Position numbers and translations under genes: made by a program
Assembly: GCA_947501215.1 (NCBI GenBank)
Contig: CANMUS010000002.1
Span: 1-64,000, forward strand
From: an uncultured Erythrobacter sp.
GTDB lineage: Bacteria > Pseudomonadota > Alphaproteobacteria > Sphingomonadales > Sphingomonadaceae
Length of the DNA: 64,000 nt
Reading direction: 5' to 3'
The notes under the pieces: generated by a model
What the model was told of the DNA's origin: nothing
Seen by the model: the letters and a program-made list of their open reading frames with translations, nothing else
Databases searched by the model: none
In this document: piece by piece, positions 18,536-28,486 of the stretch
How positions within the stretch are numbered: the stretch's first letter is position 1
How the letters are laid out: every line of letters begins with the position of its first letter

Positions 18536-18973
18536 GATGTTTCTACCCTAGTCCAAGCGGGGATCGTCCCCCCTTCATTCACATGAGGGCTCCGGCCTCT
18601 ATTTCCGGCTCGCCCTGTCCGTGCGGGTAATGCTCTGGAACCGGCGCGACCTTGGTTTATGTTTTTCCGACGGTTACGCCGGATCAGACGCCTGTTCCCT
18701 CACGGAACGCCCTAAGAATCCATCTTATGGCAACCATAGTCAAGATTTTGGCAACCGCGAAAATTTCGGGTTGTTTTCCAAAGCGATAAGGCCGAAAAGC
18801 GTTAAGTGCGACGGTTAACGGCGAATAGATTGTATATTTTCGCCACGTATTCCGAATCAAAAATTTCAGTCCGATTCGCAATTTGTTAACTAAATTCTCG
18901 CAGATTTCCGGCGGTTTCGCGCAAAAGTTGCACCGTTCGAAACCCGATCTAGAGTTCGACGTTGGATTTGAAC
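18536..18973. promoter_or_regulatory. Divergent AT-rich intergenic region upstream of flp
   Basis: No supported gene lies in these 438 nt. Three GANTC sites are present (GAATC 18716, GAATC 18854, GATTC 18873). TTAA boxes occur at 18802-18805 and 18815-18818, and GTTAAC lies near 18885. On the minus strand TTGACT (18743-18738) stands 17 nt before GATTCT (18720-18715), a possible flp promoter whose -10 contains a GANTC site. In Caulobacter the pilin gene is controlled by CtrA. Use of these sites here is inference. Confidence 0.45.
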
Positions 18974-19789
18974 ATGGTTCCAGAACGACACACAAAAGCA
19001 ATAATTGCTGCGTTTTTACGCTATGCGGACGTGCTGGAAGCGAAATCCCGCGCCATCGTCGCGAACCTTCGCCCGTTCGTGGACCGCGCGATTCCATGGT
19101 GGATCGTCGGCTGGCTCGCGCTTGCCAGCCTGCGCATCGCACTCAGCCCTCCGCCCGTGACCGGTATCGCCGACTTCGCCAGCATCTTCCTGCCCTATGC
19201 CCTCATCGCGCTGGCCCCGCCGATGGCCTTCCGCCTCGCCGAAGCCGCGTTTCCGGAAAACGAAACCAAATGGGACAACCGGGTCAGCCTGGCCTTCGTC
19301 GGCCGCTGGACCAAGGTCGATCGCGAAGCTGCCCGCGGCCATCGCATGTTCGGGCCGGTGGGCTTCATGGCATCGCTGATCGTCGGCATGCTGCTCAACG
19401 TCGTAATCCGCAGCGCCGAGTTCCTGCTCGCGGTCCCGGCGATTACCGCCGCTGGTCCCGACTGGGCTCGCGCCATCTTCCTCGCCATGGCCTTCGAAGC
19501 CGTCGCGATGAACTTCCTCTATGTCGTCTGTTTCGTAATGGCCCTGCGGACGATCCCGCTGTTCCCGCGGATGCTGGCCCTTACCTGGGCCTTCGACATC
19601 GGCCTTCAGCTGACGACCGCGAGCGTCGTGAAAGCGCAGGCCGACCTGCCGCCCGAAGTCGGCGCCTCGCTCGCAGGATTGCTGGAGGGCAATATCACCA
19701 AGGTGCTCATCAGCATCATGATCTGGCTGCCCTATCTGCTGCTGTCGGACCGGGTGAACGTCACCTATCGCAGCCGCCTTCCCGGCTGA
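18974..19789 (+). CDS. Unrecognised integral membrane protein (faintly DUF2569-like)
   Basis: The ATG at 18974 gives 271 residues; a TTG 12 nt upstream is possible. A charged N-terminus (about 40 residues) is followed by about five hydrophobic segments (IPWWIVGWLALASLRIAL; FLPYALIALAPPMAF; FMASLIVGMLLNVVI; AIFLAMAFEAVAMNFLYVVC; SIMIWLPYLLLS). The end, YLLLSDRVNVTYRSRLPG, resembles the close of DUF2569-type membrane proteins, but I am not confident. It diverges from the Tad locus. No function is assigned. Confidence 0.7.
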   Translation: MVPERHTKAIIAAFLRYADVLEAKSRAIVANLRPFVDRAIPWWIVGWLALASLRIALSPPPVTGIADFASIFLPYALIALAPPMAFRLAEAAFPENETKWDNRVSLAFVGRWTKVDREAARGHRMFGPVGFMASLIVGMLLNVVIRSAEFLLAVPAITAAGPDWARAIFLAMAFEAVAMNFLYVVCFVMALRTIPLFPRMLALTWAFDIGLQLTTASVVKAQADLPPEVGASLAGLLEGNITKVLISIMIWLPYLLLSDRVNVTYRSRLPG

Positions 19790-19864
19790 GCGAAGCCCCA
19801 TCCCGATTCGCCTGGCGCGCGAAACGGTGTTACAGCGGCATCGCATTTCGGTGGGGCACGGGGA

Positions 19865-20512
19865 ATGGACAGGGTTCGAAACAGGGGAGTGAAGTACCCT
19901 TTCGCAGTCGCGCTGGCTGCGGTGGTGGCCATCGCCGGCGTCTGGCTCGCGATCGACCGCGCGACCGCTACCGGCCCCGTCATGCGGGTGGCAGTACCTC
20001 ACTTTACCCGGATAGAATTGCCCAAGACGACTGCGGCTCGTCCGGTCGGTAACGAGGCCCTCGCTGAACTGGACGCAGGCGATGCCGCCGACGCCGTCGT
20101 AGCCCTGATGCAGAACCCCGACGCAGCGCGGGACATGGCCGCCGCTTCCGAAGGCAATCGGATGGCTACCGGTCCGGCAATGACCGCAGAGGGCCTGATC
20201 CCGCTAAGGTTCGATCTGGTGCAGCCGGGGTCCTCCGGCGAGAGCGTCAGCGCCGATGCCGTCATCGTGCGCAAGCCGCTCAGGATCGGCGCGCGCGAAA
20301 TCGGCAGCCTGCCCGTGCATATCGATGGCGATTCGCGCCTGCTGGTCGATGCCACGGACATCGTCCGCATGCTGGAACGCGCCGGCCGGCCGCGCACAGT
20401 GCGGAAACCGCGCAGGGCGGACAATCTGCTCACATTCACCGAGCTGCGAAACGACGGTGTCGACCTGCGCTACGACCCGAACAGCGACAGTCTCGTGATG
20501 ACCGCCGGGTGA
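19865..20512 (+). CDS. Unrecognised single-pass membrane or exported protein
   Basis: The 215-residue product has a basic N-terminus and one hydrophobic helix (YPFAVALAAVVAIAGVWLAI) that could be an uncleaved signal anchor. The soluble part includes ALAELDAGDAADAVVALM and a C-terminal beta-rich region (PVHIDGDSRLLVDATDIV) that looks a little like a copper-amine-oxidase N-like fold, though nothing decisive is seen. It ends 16 nt from the convergent M23 peptidase gene. Confidence 0.65.
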   Translation: MDRVRNRGVKYPFAVALAAVVAIAGVWLAIDRATATGPVMRVAVPHFTRIELPKTTAARPVGNEALAELDAGDAADAVVALMQNPDAARDMAAASEGNRMATGPAMTAEGLIPLRFDLVQPGSSGESVSADAVIVRKPLRIGAREIGSLPVHIDGDSRLLVDATDIVRMLERAGRPRTVRKPRRADNLLTFTELRNDGVDLRYDPNSDSLVMTAG

Positions 20513-20528
20513 TCCGGACGACCGACGC

Positions 20529-21161
20529 TTATCTCAAGGAAGCAGGATCGACGGGACGACCGTCCACCCGCGTTTCGTAATGGAGATGGGGTCCGGTCGA
20601 GCGCCCGGTGGAGCCGACATAACCGATCGTCTGCCCCGCCTGGACGCGATCGCCTGCCCTCACCGCAACGGCGGAAAGATGGGCATAGCGGGTTTCGACC
20701 GTCCCGCCGTGTGAAAGCCTGACGAGGATGCCGTAACCTCCGCGCCATCCTGCGGAGAGTACCACTCCGCTCGATGTCGCGGCCACCGGCGTGCCCGTTG
20801 CCGCGGCAAGGTCTATCCCGCCGTGAAAGCGTCTGCCGCCGAGCACGGGATGGCCCCGCATACCGAAGCCGCTGGTCAGTCGTCCCGCTGCGAGCGGCCG
20901 TCCCGACGGCATCGCACCCGCTTCGAAATCCGGCCCCCCCATGGCCGAAGACTCGGGCTCGATGTCAGCACCCATCAGATCGACGGCGCGACCGAATCGG
21001 ACAGCGGGACGCGAGGGCGGCTGCAAGGGTTGCTGCTGGACTTGCGGAGCCCCGCTTGCGGCCCCTGCCTCGTCGCCCTCCTCCGCAAGGGCAGCGGGCG
21101 CGAACGGACCGTAGGTGATAGCGAGGCCGATCAGCCCGAAGGCGATACTTGCATTCCCCAT
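20529..21161 (-). CDS. M23 family metallopeptidase (murein endopeptidase type)
   Basis: The ATG at 21161 has a GAGGGG Shine-Dalgarno and gives 210 residues with a signal peptide (FGLIGLAITYGPFAPAALA). The C-terminal LytM domain (about 95-205) is intact. HGGIDLA supplies the zinc His and Asp, RYAHLSAV the next His, and GPHLHYE the last catalytic/zinc His residues. Such enzymes cut peptidoglycan cross-links in the periplasm, or act as activators when degenerate. All metal ligands are present, so it should be active. There is a long Ala/Pro/Gln linker before the domain. Confidence 0.9.
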   Translation of the reverse strand: MGNASIAFGLIGLAITYGPFAPAALAEEGDEAGAASGAPQVQQQPLQPPSRPAVRFGRAVDLMGADIEPESSAMGGPDFEAGAMPSGRPLAAGRLTSGFGMRGHPVLGGRRFHGGIDLAAATGTPVAATSSGVVLSAGWRGGYGILVRLSHGGTVETRYAHLSAVAVRAGDRVQAGQTIGYVGSTGRSTGPHLHYETRVDGRPVDPASLR

Positions 21162-21251
21162 GACAGCTTCCCCCTCGGATGCAGGGCCAGGCCAATACCA
21201 TGGAAACCGCGGTTTCGCGAATCGCAACCGGCAGGCTGTCTTGTTTCGGGA

Positions 21252-22022
21252 TCAGTCCCAGTCGATATCGATGGAAACTTGGGACTCTTCGGTTCCCGCG
21301 AGCCGTGCTATTTTCGCCCGGCTCTGCGAAATGACTTTCGCCAAGGTCTCGGTCGGGGCGTTCGTCGAAGCATTGCCAGGGGTTTGCGGCGAATGGCCGG
21401 CCTGCGGAGCGTCCAGAGCAACCGGTTTGCCATAAAGCAGTTCGGTCGGCGTCACTTCGAGCGCTGCGGCCAAGCGCTGCAAGGCGGCTTCACGCGGCCG
21501 GACCTTGTCGGTTTCCCATTTCCAAAGGGTCGGTTTCGTTACGCCTGCCTGCCGAGCCAGTTCGACCATGGAGAATTTCGACCGCGTCCGCAGCAGCTTC
21601 AGCCTCTCGCCGAAAGTTGCTTCCTCCTGACGTGGCGGCAACCGGCGGGGGCCTTCGGGCATCGAATAGGCGAGGCAGGCTGCTACCTCCGCGCTGTCGA
21701 GAGGCTCGGCAAAACGGCATCCGTAGAGATTTTCGGAATGCCAGACGATCGTCGCCAGCCTCTCCCCGATATCGGGCAGGACGACGGTGATGGGCTCGTC
21801 GAGGTCGAGAGTGCCGGACGTCCCGAGCAGAATTCCGGTTTCGGAGATGTTGAATACATCGACATCGCAACCGGCATCGGTCTGCGAAATGGCGGTGGCA
21901 AGATACAGGCGGCGGCGCGGCGAGGCGCGAGACCGGCCCTTCTCTGCCGAAACTTCTGACTTGTCTTCCAAACGCCCGAGCATGAGCAAACCGCCTTTCC
22001 CGTTCGGGAAGGAGTGAAACAT
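21252..22022 (-). CDS. PilZ-XRE fusion transcriptional regulator
   Basis: The 256-residue protein joins two domains. Residues 35-105 resemble a PilZ domain: SPRRRLYLAT provides the RxxxR-like cluster and NISETGILLG the (D/N)xSxxG motif, the two elements that bind c-di-GMP. Residues 135-195 form an XRE-type helix-turn-helix (RLKLLRTRSKFSMVELARQ, then TKPTLWKWETDKVRP). The ~60-residue C-terminal tail is Ala/Pro/Thr-rich. The start has a clear AGAGGT Shine-Dalgarno. Two TTAACC-centred palindromes lie just upstream. It could link c-di-GMP level to transcription. Actual ligand binding is not shown. Confidence 0.85.
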   Translation of the reverse strand: MFHSFPNGKGGLLMLGRLEDKSEVSAEKGRSRASPRRRLYLATAISQTDAGCDVDVFNISETGILLGTSGTLDLDEPITVVLPDIGERLATIVWHSENLYGCRFAEPLDSAEVAACLAYSMPEGPRRLPPRQEEATFGERLKLLRTRSKFSMVELARQAGVTKPTLWKWETDKVRPREAALQRLAAALEVTPTELLYGKPVALDAPQAGHSPQTPGNASTNAPTETLAKVISQSRAKIARLAGTEESQVSIDIDWD

Positions 22023-22040
22023 TGCGACCTCTTTTCTCGT

Positions 22041-22054
22041 CCGGGTTAACCCGG
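22041..22054. promoter_or_regulatory. Perfect 14-bp palindrome upstream of the PilZ-XRE gene
   Basis: CCGGGTTAACCCGG is a perfect palindrome ending 19 nt before the ATG at 22022, in a place suited to an autoregulatory operator. A second inverted repeat, TTAACCG-GCGA-CGGTTAA, lies at 22108-22125. Confidence 0.5.
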
Positions 22055-22107
22055 CATCGTTAATTTTTGGTTTTGCCGACTTTCGTCGTTGCGTGGATAG
22101 GTAGACC

Positions 22108-22125
22108 TTAACCGGCGACGGTTAA
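22108..22125. promoter_or_regulatory. TTAACCG inverted repeat between the PilZ-XRE and MATE genes
   Basis: TTAACCG and CGGTTAA form 7-bp arms around GCGA. The TTAACC core is shared with the 22041-22054 palindrome. CtrA also recognises TTAA half-sites, but the spacing here is not the usual seven bases. Confidence 0.45.
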
Positions 22126-22272
22126 AGCGAAATCACGGGGAAACCGCCCGACTAGGACACTTGAACTAGCGCCTGAACCTGTGTCCGGCTCGCCTCTTCA
22201 GACTGGGAAAATTCCCGTTTCCGCGCGCCACGCTTTCGCAAACGAAAGACTGCGCCTATCCGGGCCGGCTTC

Positions 22273-23718
22273 ATGGCTTACGACCTGCCCCCCGAGCCCC
22301 TGTCGTCCGATCCGGGCACCGGCAGCGACGGCTGGCGCGACGAGATCCGCGCGACCTTCCGGCTGAGCTGGCCGCTGGCGGCTGCCAATCTGCTCCAGAT
22401 GCTGACCTATGCCATCGACGTGATCTTCATTGCGCGGCTGGGAGAGGAACAGCTGGCCGCATCGGCGCTGGCGATCGCGCTGTTCGGGCTGGTCATGTGG
22501 GCACTGTCCGGCCTTACCGGAGCGGTCGCGCCCGTCGCGGCGGCGGAACTCGGCGAGCGCGCGCCGGCATTGCGGCCCGTCCGGCGCACGGTTCGCATGG
22601 CCCTGTGGCTGGCCGTTTTCTCGGGCCTCGGTGGCGTTGCTTTATGCCTGCTGCTCGGCCCGCTGATGCGGATGACCGGCCAAGAGCCGCGCATCATCGC
22701 GCTGGCGCTGGAGTACAACACCGTCCTCGTCATTTCGATGGTGCCGTTCCTGATCAACAACGTGTTGCGCAGCTTCGTCTCGACGCTCGACCGGCCGATC
22801 TTCGCGACGGCGATCACGGCGGGCGGCATCTTCGTCAACGCACTGGCGAATTATGCCTTTATCTTCGGTAATCTGGGCGCGCCCGAGCTGGGCCTGCGCG
22901 GCGCGGCGGTGGCGACGATCATCACCACGCTCGTGACGCTGCTCGCTTATGTGGTCGCGATCCGCATCGACCCGCGCCTCCACCGTTATCGCATTTTCGG
23001 ACGCTGGTGGTCGCCGGACTGGCCGCGCTTCATGCAGATCGTGCGGGTGGGCACACCCATTGCGCTGACGATCACAGCGGAGGCCGGAATTTTCGGCGCG
23101 GCCGCCTTCCTGATGGGAAATATCGGCGCGACCCAACTGGCTGCACACACGGTCGCGCTGCAGATCGCCGCGCTCGCCTTCCAGGTGCCGTTCGGCGTAG
23201 GCCAGGCGGCAACTATCCGCGTCGGCTACTTCTACGGCGCGCGCGACACCGACGGCATGAAGCGCGCCGGGTGGAGCGCAATCGTGATCGGTACCGGCTT
23301 CATGCTGCTGACGGCGATTGCCATGGTCGCGATCCCCAAGCCGCTGTTGGCGATCTATATCGACCCGTGGGACCCGGCCAATGCGGAACTGGTGGGCTTC
23401 GCGCTTACCTACATCGTGGTCGCCGCGGCCTTCCAGCTGTTCGATGGGATGCAAGCGGTCGCTGCCGGGGCCCTGCGCGGGCTACAGGACACGCGCATCC
23501 CGATGTGGATTGCCGCCTTTGCCTATTGGGTGCCGGGGATCGGCACGGCGCTGGTGCTCGGCTTCGCCACACCGCTCGCTGGCATGGGCGTATGGATCGG
23601 ACTTGCGACGGGGCTCACATTTGCCGCGCTGTTGCTCGGCTGGCGCTGGCACCGGCGCGATGCACTGGGCCTGACGGTCAGGCCTGTGGGCGTGCCGCCT
23701 ATGCCGCCCGCTGCGTGA
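22273..23718 (+). CDS. MATE family multidrug/metabolite exporter
   Basis: The 481-residue protein has the twelve-helix MatE architecture in two halves. The first half opens with RLSWPLAAANLLQMLTYAIDVIFIARLG. The second opens near residue 250 with IVRVGTPIALTITAEAGIF and includes MGNIGATQLAAHTVALQIAALAFQVPFGVGQA. MATE pumps export cationic drugs or metabolites using Na+ or H+. The substrate cannot be predicted. Its stop overlaps the convergent MscS gene by 20 nt. Confidence 0.93.
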   Translation: MAYDLPPEPLSSDPGTGSDGWRDEIRATFRLSWPLAAANLLQMLTYAIDVIFIARLGEEQLAASALAIALFGLVMWALSGLTGAVAPVAAAELGERAPALRPVRRTVRMALWLAVFSGLGGVALCLLLGPLMRMTGQEPRIIALALEYNTVLVISMVPFLINNVLRSFVSTLDRPIFATAITAGGIFVNALANYAFIFGNLGAPELGLRGAAVATIITTLVTLLAYVVAIRIDPRLHRYRIFGRWWSPDWPRFMQIVRVGTPIALTITAEAGIFGAAAFLMGNIGATQLAAHTVALQIAALAFQVPFGVGQAATIRVGYFYGARDTDGMKRAGWSAIVIGTGFMLLTAIAMVAIPKPLLAIYIDPWDPANAELVGFALTYIVVAAAFQLFDGMQAVAAGALRGLQDTRIPMWIAAFAYWVPGIGTALVLGFATPLAGMGVWIGLATGLTFAALLLGWRWHRRDALGLTVRPVGVPPMPPAA

Positions 23719-24532
23719 TCTCGCGCTGCGGGAACGGGATCGAGATACCGACATCGTCGAAGCGCGCCTTGGCCGCTTCTGTGAGATCCCACCCCAATTT
23801 CAGATAATCGCCCGTGGCGCACCAGACGCGCATACCGATACCGACGGAACTGTCATCGAGCGACGCAACGAAGGTAACAGGGGCGGGATCGTCGATAATG
23901 CGCTCGTCCGCGGCGGCCAGCGCCAGCAATTCGGTACGTGCCTGCTCCATACTGTCGTCATAGCCGATTCCCACCACCAGCTCGAACCGGCGGATCGGGT
24001 GGCGATTGAAATTGACGATGGCTTGATTCCATAGCTCGGAATTCGGGACCATTACGAACAAGCCGTCGAACTGCTTGAGCTCCGTGGTAAAGAGGCCGAT
24101 CTGCATGACGGTACCGGTAACCGAACCGGCAGTAATTCCCTCGCCCACCTTGAAGGGTTTTTGCACCAGGATCATCACCCCCGACGCGACATTGCTCAGC
24201 GTGCCTTGCAGGGCGAGGCCGATAGCCAGCGCCATGCCGCCAAGCGCGGCGAGAATGCTCGTGGTCTCGACGCCAAACTGGCCGAGTACAGTGATGAGGA
24301 CCAGCGCCCACAGCGCATATTTGACGAGATTGGACAGGAAGTTCGCCACCGTCGGTTCGAAGCGCGGCGATTTCGTGAGGGCTTTTTCAACCCAGCCCGA
24401 TAAGAGCTTGGCGACGATCAGGCCGATGACGAGCACGGCGAAGGCTCCGGCAATATCCATCATGTTGAGCCGCAGCCACAACAGGATCTGCTCGGGCACG
24501 GTCAGGGCGGATACGGTCTGATCGGTCGTCAT
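23699..24532 (-). CDS. Small-conductance mechanosensitive channel (MscS type)
   Basis: From the ATG at 24532 the protein has 277 residues; an in-frame ATG at 24550 is the alternative. Three membrane segments are seen, the last being the pore helix of the family (ETTSILAALGGMALAIGLA, then LQGTLSNVASGVMIL). The beta domain (PFKVGEGITAGSVTGTVMQIGLFTT) and C-terminal cage follow. It is close to E. coli MscS in length. It should open under membrane tension after osmotic downshock. It diverges from groES. Confidence 0.93.
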   Translation of the reverse strand: MTTDQTVSALTVPEQILLWLRLNMMDIAGAFAVLVIGLIVAKLLSGWVEKALTKSPRFEPTVANFLSNLVKYALWALVLITVLGQFGVETTSILAALGGMALAIGLALQGTLSNVASGVMILVQKPFKVGEGITAGSVTGTVMQIGLFTTELKQFDGLFVMVPNSELWNQAIVNFNRHPIRRFELVVGIGYDDSMEQARTELLALAAADERIIDDPAPVTFVASLDDSSVGIGMRVWCATGDYLKLGWDLTEAAKARFDDVGISIPFPQREITQRAA

Positions 24533-24653
24533 ATGAGGCGGTCTCGTCATTGAAAAACGTCGGATTTGCGCGGCCAATAAGGAATCCAAGGCCATTTGGC
24601 CACCCTCGGGCACGGCTCGTCCGGGCGAGCGAAAATTTTTACATGAACCCCCG

Positions 24654-24682
24654 TTGACTCGCCGAAGGCGCAACCCCAAATG
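24654..24682 (+). promoter_or_regulatory. Heat-shock-like (RpoH-type) promoter of groESL
   Basis: TTGACTC (24654-24660) is followed after 13 nt by CCCCAAAT (24674-24681). This resembles the sigma-32 -35/-10 pattern (CTTGAA...CCCCAT). The CIRCE operator lies immediately downstream. Confidence 0.55.
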
Positions 24683-24690
24683 CGCCGCGC

Positions 24691-24715
24691 TGGCACTCTC
24701 GCCGAGTGAGTGCCA
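24691..24715 (+). promoter_or_regulatory. CIRCE operator (HrcA site) of groESL
   Basis: TGGCACTC-N9-GAGTGCCA forms a perfect 8-bp inverted repeat with the diagnostic nine-base spacer. CIRCE elements bind the HrcA repressor. It lies 36 nt before the groES ATG. Confidence 0.93.
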
Positions 24716-24751
24716 ACACCTGTTTCACACTCTACAGAAGAGGTCACACAC

Positions 24752-25039
24752 ATGGCATTTCGTCCGCTTCACGACCGCGTACTGGTCCGTCGCATCGAAG
24801 CCGATCAGAAGACCGCCGGCGGGATCATCATTCCCGACAGCGCCCAGGAAAAGCCGAGCGAAGGCGAAATCGTCGCCGTCGGCAACGGGGCCAAGGCGGA
24901 TGACGGCAAGGTCACTCCGCTCGACGTCAGCGCCGGCGACCGTGTCCTGTTCGGCAAATGGTCGGGCACCGAAGTCAAGATCGACGGCGAAGACCTGCTG
25001 ATCATGAAGGAAAGCGACATCATGGGGATCATCGGCTGA
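24752..25039 (+). CDS. groES: Co-chaperonin GroES
   Basis: The 95-residue protein starts [20 protein letters not shown] with a GAGGT Shine-Dalgarno. It carries the mobile loop ([18 protein letters not shown]) that contacts GroEL and the closing [12 protein letters not shown]. Seven subunits cap the GroEL cavity. It is the first gene of the groESL operon under CIRCE control. Confidence 0.97.
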   Translation: MAFRPLHDRVLVRRIEADQKTAGGIIIPDSAQEKPSEGEIVAVGNGAKADDGKVTPLDVSAGDRVLFGKWSGTEVKIDGEDLLIMKESDIMGIIG

Positions 25040-25042
25040 TGA

Positions 25043-26803
<1,761 letters not shown>

Positions 26804-26836
26804 GTCCAGCCATCCAGCCTACAGGCTTAAAACAGG

Positions 26837-26870
26837 AAGGCCCGGCGGAGCGATCCGCCGGGCCTTTCTT
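26837..26870 (+). terminator. Intrinsic terminator of groESL
   Basis: A near-perfect stem (AAGGCCCGGCGGA pairs with TCCGCCGGGCCTT) is followed by TTCTT, 33 nt after the groEL stop. Confidence 0.9.
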
Positions 26871-26927
26871 GTGTTACGTGCATGCTTAACCCGCCGGTAA
26901 GTCCGATGGGCTATCGAACCCTGTAAC

Positions 26928-27338
26928 ATGGGGAATTTCTTAATGATCCAATTGGCTTACAGCAGCGACGCACGCGGCGATCTTGCTTCGAACGAGGTTT
27001 TCGAAATCATCGAAACCTCGGCCAGAAACAACCTGCGCGACGATCTTACGGGAATGCTGATTTTCGCAAACGATCGGTTCTTCCAGATTATCGAAGGCGA
27101 ACCCGCTGCGATCGACGGCCTGATGGCGCGTCTTCAGGCCGATCCCAGGCATCACTCGATCGAGGTCCTGCATCGGCAGGAAATCGGCGAGCGGAGCTTC
27201 CCGCGGTGGCGGATGGAGCGCGTGCAGATTGCGAACGGGTCCGTCCCCGAAGCGGCTTTGGCCAATGTCTCTTCCAATATGCGGGCACTGGTAAGGCAGT
27301 TCCTCGATGGTTCGGTCGCCAACGAGAAAGCCGCCTGA
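26928..27338 (+). CDS. BLUF-domain blue-light photoreceptor
   Basis: The 136-residue protein is a single BLUF domain that binds FAD. All key residues are present with the spacing of AppA: Tyr11 (LAYSS), Asn35 (ARNN), Gln53 (FFQIIEG), and Trp94 and Met96 (FPRWRM). The segment LTGMLIFANDRFFQ is typical. An ATG at codon 6 could be the true start. There is no output domain, so it must signal through a partner protein, which is not evident among its neighbours. Confidence 0.94.
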   Translation: MGNFLMIQLAYSSDARGDLASNEVFEIIETSARNNLRDDLTGMLIFANDRFFQIIEGEPAAIDGLMARLQADPRHHSIEVLHRQEIGERSFPRWRMERVQIANGSVPEAALANVSSNMRALVRQFLDGSVANEKAA

Positions 27339-27369
27339 TCTAGTGGACTTACCCTGAGGGCATAACTCT

Positions 27370-28389
27370 TTAGCTGTCGCCAGTCGGTAGAACGCTGCCC
27401 ACATCGGCATCCTCCGACATCGGATCGACGCAGACCTTCGCCAGTACGGGCAGATGATCGGATCCGACATCCTCGCCGATCTCCAGTGTTTCGACCTTCA
27501 CCCCCTCCTTCACGAAAATCTGATCGAGGGGCCAGCCGAACAGGGCGTAGTCCGCCGGAAAGGTCGCGAAACTTCCACGCCCAGCGCGCGGGTCGCTAAA
27601 GCCGCCGTCATGGACGAATTTCTGGGTGGTGCTCGACCAAGGCACATCGTTGAAATCGCCGATCGCCAGCACATTGGACAGCATGTCCGGCGTGCGCGAC
27701 CCGGCGCGGGCGATATTGGCATCGCGTTGAGCGGTGCTCTCTCCGGGCAGGGGCGGGCGCGGGTGCAGGCCGATCAATTCGAACCGTGCGCCGTCGCCCA
27801 TCCGCAGCGTTGCGTAGAGTGTGGGCGTATTCGAACTCGTGTTGGCCACCATTTCTGCGCGGTCGACTTGGAGCGTGGTCGCAAAGACCATGCCGTATTT
27901 GTTCTCCAGCGGCCGGGCCAGCGTATAGCCGTAGCGTGCGAGCTGGGGCTGGAGCGCGTCGAGCCACACCTGGTTCGTTTCCATCAGCAGCAGGATGTCG
28001 GGTCGTTCGGCCTCGATCAGCTTCGCCGTCGCATCGTGGCGGTCATTGGTCTGAAGCACATTGAACGACAGCACTTTGGCGCAGCTCATGCCATTTACTT
28101 CGTCTGGCAGCGGGACCTGCGCGGGAGCAAGGAAAGTGTACGGCCAGATGCGCCAGAGATTGATACCGATGGAGATAAGTCCGAGCGCCACAACAAGCGC
28201 CATCTTCGATCTCGCGACGAACAGCCCCAAGACGACGAGCGTCGCAGCGAGATAGATCGACGGTTCGCGCAATGTGTCGAGCAGGCGCACCGCGCCGCGG
28301 TTGGTACCCCATAGCGACACCAGTGCTGCTATCAGCAGCACAGCCAGCCCACCGATCACGATCTTCCCTGCGACGGATCGCATGGTCAT
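27370..28389 (-). CDS. Membrane-anchored endonuclease/exonuclease/phosphatase family protein
   Basis: From the ATG at 28389 (GGGGAAG Shine-Dalgarno) it has 339 residues. Three N-terminal membrane helices (about 8-95) precede an EEP domain. Catalytic features are visible: LSFNVLQTND, the metal-binding Glu in LLMETNQ, IGDFNDVPWS with Asp/Asn, and the final SDHLPVLA with the Asp-His pair. Members hydrolyse phosphodiesters or phosphates, and the substrate is unknown. The active site should face the periplasm. Confidence 0.88.
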   Translation of the reverse strand: MTMRSVAGKIVIGGLAVLLIAALVSLWGTNRGAVRLLDTLREPSIYLAATLVVLGLFVARSKMALVVALGLISIGINLWRIWPYTFLAPAQVPLPDEVNGMSCAKVLSFNVLQTNDRHDATAKLIEAERPDILLLMETNQVWLDALQPQLARYGYTLARPLENKYGMVFATTLQVDRAEMVANTSSNTPTLYATLRMGDGARFELIGLHPRPPLPGESTAQRDANIARAGSRTPDMLSNVLAIGDFNDVPWSSTTQKFVHDGGFSDPRAGRGSFATFPADYALFGWPLDQIFVKEGVKVETLEIGEDVGSDHLPVLAKVCVDPMSEDADVGSVLPTGDS

Positions 28390-28426
28390 TGGTCTTCCCC
28401 TGTTTTTGCCCCGGGCCCGAAAGAGA

Positions 28427-28459
28427 ACGGGCCGCGGCACCATTACTGCCGCGGCCCGT
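28427..28459 (-). terminator. Intrinsic terminator after the DUF305-LVIVD gene
   Basis: ACGGGCCGCGGCA and TGCCGCGGCCCGT form a perfect 13-bp stem with a 7-nt loop. Read on the minus strand it is followed by TCTCTTT, consistent with termination of the gene ending at 28487. Confidence 0.8.
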
Positions 28460-28486
28460 CCATGTTCCGAATTCTACTCTGCTTGG

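Noticed and set aside
18802-18818. Canonical CtrA site upstream of flp
   Set aside because: The TTAA boxes are nine bases apart rather than seven, so I list them only as TTAA elements.
18684-19142. 152-codon minus-strand frame upstream of flp
   Set aside because: It covers the AT-rich promoter region and the start of the divergent membrane protein, and shows no family resemblance or good ribosome site.
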